Source of the DNA: Lachnospiraceae bacterium
GTDB lineage: Bacteria; Bacillota_A; Clostridia; Lachnospirales; Lachnospiraceae
NCBI GenBank assembly: GCA_028694115.1
Contig: JAQUUB010000051.1
Span: forward strand, 1-29,095
Direction: 5' to 3'
Length of the DNA stretch: 29,095 nucleotides
This document shows positions 25,974 through 29,095 of the stretch, piece after piece. The stretch's first letter is position 1, and each line of letters begins with the position of its first letter. The position numbers and the translations under genes are program-made. The notes beneath the pieces were generated by a model. The model worked only from the letters and a program-made list of their open reading frames with translations. It was not told the DNA's origin and did not search any database.

Positions 25974-28580
25974 ATGGAAGACAATATTTTTGATAAGGTC
26001 CATGACGTCGACCTGAAAAAGACAATGGAATCTTCTTATATCGATTACGCCATGAGTGTTATTGCTTCTCGTGCCTTACCGGATGTAAGAGACGGATTAA
26101 AGCCGGTTCAGAGGAGAATTCTTTATTCCATGATTGAACTGAATAACGGTCCTGACAAGCCCCATAGAAAATGTGCACGTATCGTCGGTGATACCATGGG
26201 TAAATATCACCCCCATGGTGACAGTTCTATTTATGGAGCATTGGTAAATCTTGCACAGGAGTGGTCCACACGTTATCCACTGGTAGACGGTCACGGAAAC
26301 TTTGGTTCTGTGGATGGTGATGGTGCCGCAGCCATGCGATACACTGAGGCAAGACTGAGTAAAATTTCCATGGAAATGACGGCAGACATCAACAAAGATA
26401 CTGTTGATTTTGCACCAAACTTTGATGAGACTGAGAAAGAACCTGCTGTTCTTCCTTCCAGATATCCAAACCTTCTGGTCAACGGTACCTCCGGTATTGC
26501 GGTAGGTATGGCAACCAATATTCCTCCGCACAATCTCCGTGAGGTCATTTCTGCTGTTGTAAAGATTATTGATGACGAGGTTGCAATTGAGGAAGATGGA
26601 ACACTTCCGAAGACTACAATAGAAGATATTTTAAAAGTAATCAAGGGACCTGATTTCCCGACCGGTGCTGAGATTCTTGGAACAAGGGGAATTGAGGAAG
26701 CATATAGGACAGGCCGCGGAAAGATTCGTGTCCGGGCAATCACGAACATCGAGCCTATGGCAAATGGAAAGAGCCGTATTGTAGTTACGGAGCTTCCATA
26801 CATGGTCAACAAGGCGAGATTGATTGAAAAAATCGCTGAGATGGTGCGTGATAAACGTCTGGATGGAATCACTAATCTGGAGGATCAGTCCAGCCGTGAA
26901 GGTATGAGAATCTGTATTGAACTCCGTAAGGATGTCAATGCAAATGTTATGCTGAATCTTTTATACAAACATACACAGCTTCAGGATACATTTGGCGTGA
27001 TCATGCTGGCACTTGTAAATAATGAGCCACGTGTCATGAATATTCTGGACATGTTAAAATATTACTTACGTCATCAGGAAGAAGTCGTTACCAGAAGAAC
27101 AAAGTACGAACTGAATAAGGCAGAAGAGAGAGCCCATATTTTACAGGGATTACTGATTGCTCTTGATAATATCGATGAAGTAATCAAGATTATCCGCGGC
27201 AGCGCAAATGTAGCGATTGCAAAAGAAGAATTGATGAAGCGGTTCGGTCTTTCCGATGCACAGGCACAGGCAATTGTAGATATGAGACTTCGTGCTCTCA
27301 CCGGTTTGGAACGTGAGAAGCTGGAAGCGGAGTACAAGGAATTGATGGCAAAAATCGAAGGTTTGAAAGCAATCCTTGCGGACCGGAAGGTACTACTCGC
27401 AGTCATCAGAGAAGAGATTCTCTTAATCAGCGAAAAATACGGAGATGACAGAAGAACTTCCATCGGATTTGATGAGTTCGATATCTCTATGGAAGATCTG
27501 ATTCCACAAGAGGATGTTGTTATCACGATGACAAAGCTTGGTTATATCAAACGTATGACCATGGATACATTTAAGAGCCAGCACCGCGGTGGGAAAGGAA
27601 TCAAGGGAATGCAGACCCTCGAAGAGGACTACATCAAAGAATTGTTTATGAGCAATACCCACCAGTATATTATGTTCTTTACCAATACCGGACGTGTATA
27701 CCGTATGAAGGGATATGAGATTCCAGAAGCATCCAGAACCTCCCGTGGGACTGCAATTATCAACCTTCTCCAGCTTATGCCTGATGAGAAGATCACTGCA
27801 GTTATCCCGGTAGATGACAGAAAGTATCTGCTCATGGCAACCCAGAAAGGTATCATCAAGAAAACAGCTATTTCTGAGTATGCAAATGTAAGAAAGAAAG
27901 GTCTGGCAGCCATCACCTTAAAAGAAGATGACAAGCTGATTGAAGTAAAGATTACAGACGGTCACAGAGATGTCATTCTTGTGACAAAATATGGTATGTG
28001 TATCCGTTTCAACGAGACAGATGTGCGTGCAACAGGAAGAACCTCCATGGGAGTGCGCGGTATGAACCTCAATGACAGAGACCTGATTATTGGAATGCAG
28101 GTAGATGTGCAAGGTGATTATCTACTCATCGTATCTGAAAAAGGTATGGGCAAGCTGACAGATATGAAAGAATTCACGGTTCAGAATCGTGGCGGTAAAG
28201 GTGTGAAGTGCTACAAGATTACCGAGAAAACTGGCAACGTTGTGGGCATGAAAGCTGTCAACGAAGACAATGAACTGATGATCATCAATACAGAAGGAAT
28301 CATTATCCGTATGCACTGCGCAGACATTTCCAAGCTTGGACGTGTGACCTCCGGAGTGAAGCTGATTAACATTCCAGAGAATGAAAAAGTGGCTAGTATC
28401 GCGAAGGTAAGGTCTACTTCAGCAGAGATTGACGGAGAAGAAATTGAGATTTCTGATGAAGATGATGATGTGGAAGTGGTAAAGGCTGTTGAGTCTGTAA
28501 GCGATGATATAGAACTGGCAGAAGATGCTGAAACGATGGAAGATGTAGAAGTGGAAGAGAATCCGGAAGAGGATGCATAG
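25974..28580 (+). CDS. gyrA: DNA gyrase subunit A (868 aa)
   Basis: DNA-cleaving subunit of gyrase. The catalytic Tyr123 is in [11 protein letters not shown]; the breakage domain is complete, and the C-terminal beta-pinwheel carries the GyrA box QHRGGKG (536-542), which marks gyrase rather than topoisomerase IV ParC. The quinolone-determining region reads [13 protein letters not shown]: Ser84 and Ser85 are present, but residue 88, Glu in S. aureus and Asp87 in E. coli, is Gly (codon GGA, 26235-26237). The last about 50 residues are strongly acidic (Asp/Glu-rich), without a fold. AAAGGAG precedes the ATG. A terminator follows. Confidence 0.99.
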   Translation: MEDNIFDKVHDVDLKKTMESSYIDYAMSVIASRALPDVRDGLKPVQRRILYSMIELNNGPDKPHRKCARIVGDTMGKYHPHGDSSIYGALVNLAQEWSTRYPLVDGHGNFGSVDGDGAAAMRYTEARLSKISMEMTADINKDTVDFAPNFDETEKEPAVLPSRYPNLLVNGTSGIAVGMATNIPPHNLREVISAVVKIIDDEVAIEEDGTLPKTTIEDILKVIKGPDFPTGAEILGTRGIEEAYRTGRGKIRVRAITNIEPMANGKSRIVVTELPYMVNKARLIEKIAEMVRDKRLDGITNLEDQSSREGMRICIELRKDVNANVMLNLLYKHTQLQDTFGVIMLALVNNEPRVMNILDMLKYYLRHQEEVVTRRTKYELNKAEERAHILQGLLIALDNIDEVIKIIRGSANVAIAKEELMKRFGLSDAQAQAIVDMRLRALTGLEREKLEAEYKELMAKIEGLKAILADRKVLLAVIREEILLISEKYGDDRRTSIGFDEFDISMEDLIPQEDVVITMTKLGYIKRMTMDTFKSQHRGGKGIKGMQTLEEDYIKELFMSNTHQYIMFFTNTGRVYRMKGYEIPEASRTSRGTAIINLLQLMPDEKITAVIPVDDRKYLLMATQKGIIKKTAISEYANVRKKGLAAITLKEDDKLIEVKITDGHRDVILVTKYGMCIRFNETDVRATGRTSMGVRGMNLNDRDLIIGMQVDVQGDYLLIVSEKGMGKLTDMKEFTVQNRGGKGVKCYKITEKTGNVVGMKAVNEDNELMIINTEGIIIRMHCADISKLGRVTSGVKLINIPENEKVASIAKVRSTSAEIDGEEIEISDEDDDVEVVKAVESVSDDIELAEDAETMEDVEVEENPEEDA

Positions 28581-28683
28581 GAAAGATTATCGAGATAATC
28601 TTGTTGAGCAGTGAAGTTATATAAGGCGGTAAACAGAAAAGTGGACATCATTTAATATCCGCTTGGTAAAATACACAATATAA

Positions 28684-28740
28684 AGAAAAGCCATAGGGCT
28701 GATTTGAAGTTTGAAATCAGGTCTGTGGCTTTTCTTTTTT
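28684..28740 (+). terminator. Strong intrinsic terminator after gyrA
   Basis: A stem of about 20 pairs, AAAAGCCA...CTGATTT with AAATCAG...TGGCTTTT, loop near 28707-28712, then CTTTTTT. It lies about 100 nt beyond gyrA and closes the dnaN-gyrA block. A smaller repeat, AGATTATC-GA-GATAATCT (about 28584-28601), follows the gyrA stop. Confidence 0.9.
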
Positions 28741-29080
28741 GATGATGTTAAAAAGCATAACAAACTGTTATCTTGTTTCATTTGAGTAAACAAAAAATCT
28801 GATGGATGTTTACGAATAAGTAGCGAAGTGCATTATGAATATCTGTTCATTACTATGGAACATAAATAATCTGAAAAATGTAAAAATTGTGATATATGTA
28901 TAAAAAAAGTATGAAAATTTAGTGAAAAAGATAGGCACAAAAGTTAGGCACATATTGTGAAAAATTTAAAATATACATATGATGAAGGCAGTATAATTAT
29001 GACGGATTATGCATTTTTATAAGAGTTTATAAAAAAAGATAACCGATTATAATAAAAAAAGCTTCAGGAGGGCTAGTTAG
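28741..29080. other. Intergenic region with a possible promoter
   Basis: 340 AT-rich bases without a gene. TTGTGA, 17 nt, TATGAT (about 28955-28983) and TATAAT at about 28991-28996 and 29048-29053 are possible promoter parts for the gene that begins at 29081. I see no repeat or RNA gene. Confidence 0.5.
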
Positions 29081-29095
29081 ATGAAAAAAATATCA
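29081..29095 (+). CDS. Start of a gene cut by the window edge
   Basis: ATG at 29081 with a strong Shine-Dalgarno (CAGGAGGG, about 9 nt upstream), reading MKKIS before the sequence ends. Two Lys directly after Met would fit a signal peptide, but five residues are too few to judge. Confidence 0.55.

Overview
The window is the chromosomal replication-origin region of a low-GC Firmicute, most likely a member of the Lachnospiraceae. The gene order (rpmH, rnpA, yidD, yidC, jag, mnmE, mnmG, rsmG, parA, parB on the left; dnaA, dnaN, yaaA, recF, gyrB, gyrA on the right) is the classical Firmicutes origin order. Proteins of the DUF4446 and DUF3881 types next to parB and serS, the acidic GyrA tail and the AT-rich base composition point to Lachnospiraceae. 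Species cannot be told from this sequence alone.

Layout. Bases 1-4000 look like the end of an integrated mobile element: an unrecognised 223-codon gene, a compact promoter-to-terminator unit that looks like a small RNA, a small Cys-containing ORF, an XRE-type regulator, an excisionase-like HTH gene and a full-length tyrosine recombinase. After the recombinase comes a cluster of ATTAGCA heptamers, probably integrase arm sites, and then tRNA-Arg(CCU). Bases 4386-9531 hold DUF3881, serS, DUF4446, parB and parA on the minus strand, with three perfect parS sites upstream of parA. Bases 9664-11214 hold an AT-rich gap and a plus-strand alpha/beta-hydrolase-like gene that lacks most of its catalytic triad. 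Bases 11215-19170 hold rsmG, mnmG, mnmE, jag, yidC, yidD, rnpA and rpmH, all minus. Between 19252 and 21469 lies oriC: dnaA with DnaA-box clusters on both sides. From 21470 to 28580 run dnaN, yaaA, recF, gyrB and gyrA on the plus strand, followed by a strong terminator. The window ends 15 bases into another gene.

How it fits together. Genes left of dnaA mostly run minus and those right of it run plus, so replication forks leaving oriC travel with transcription; the recombinase module and the hydrolase-like gene are the exceptions. DnaA, DnaN, RecF and gyrase start and sustain replication. ParA, ParB and parS segregate the origin. RpmH, RnpA, YidD, YidC and Jag serve translation, RNase P and membrane insertion. 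MnmE, MnmG and RsmG modify tRNA and 16S rRNA.

The most interesting points are: the approximately 155-nt transcription unit at 885-1041 with a near-consensus extended -10 promoter, strong terminator and possible 25-codon ORF; DnaA boxes in and beside a 65-nt hairpin next to rsmG, 8 kb from dnaA; a structured intergenic region downstream of mnmG with a perfect 32-bp palindrome; a long hairpin upstream of the tRNA that repeats part of its anticodon arm; GyrA Gly88 at a quinolone-resistance position; and a hydrolase-like protein without catalytic His or Asp.
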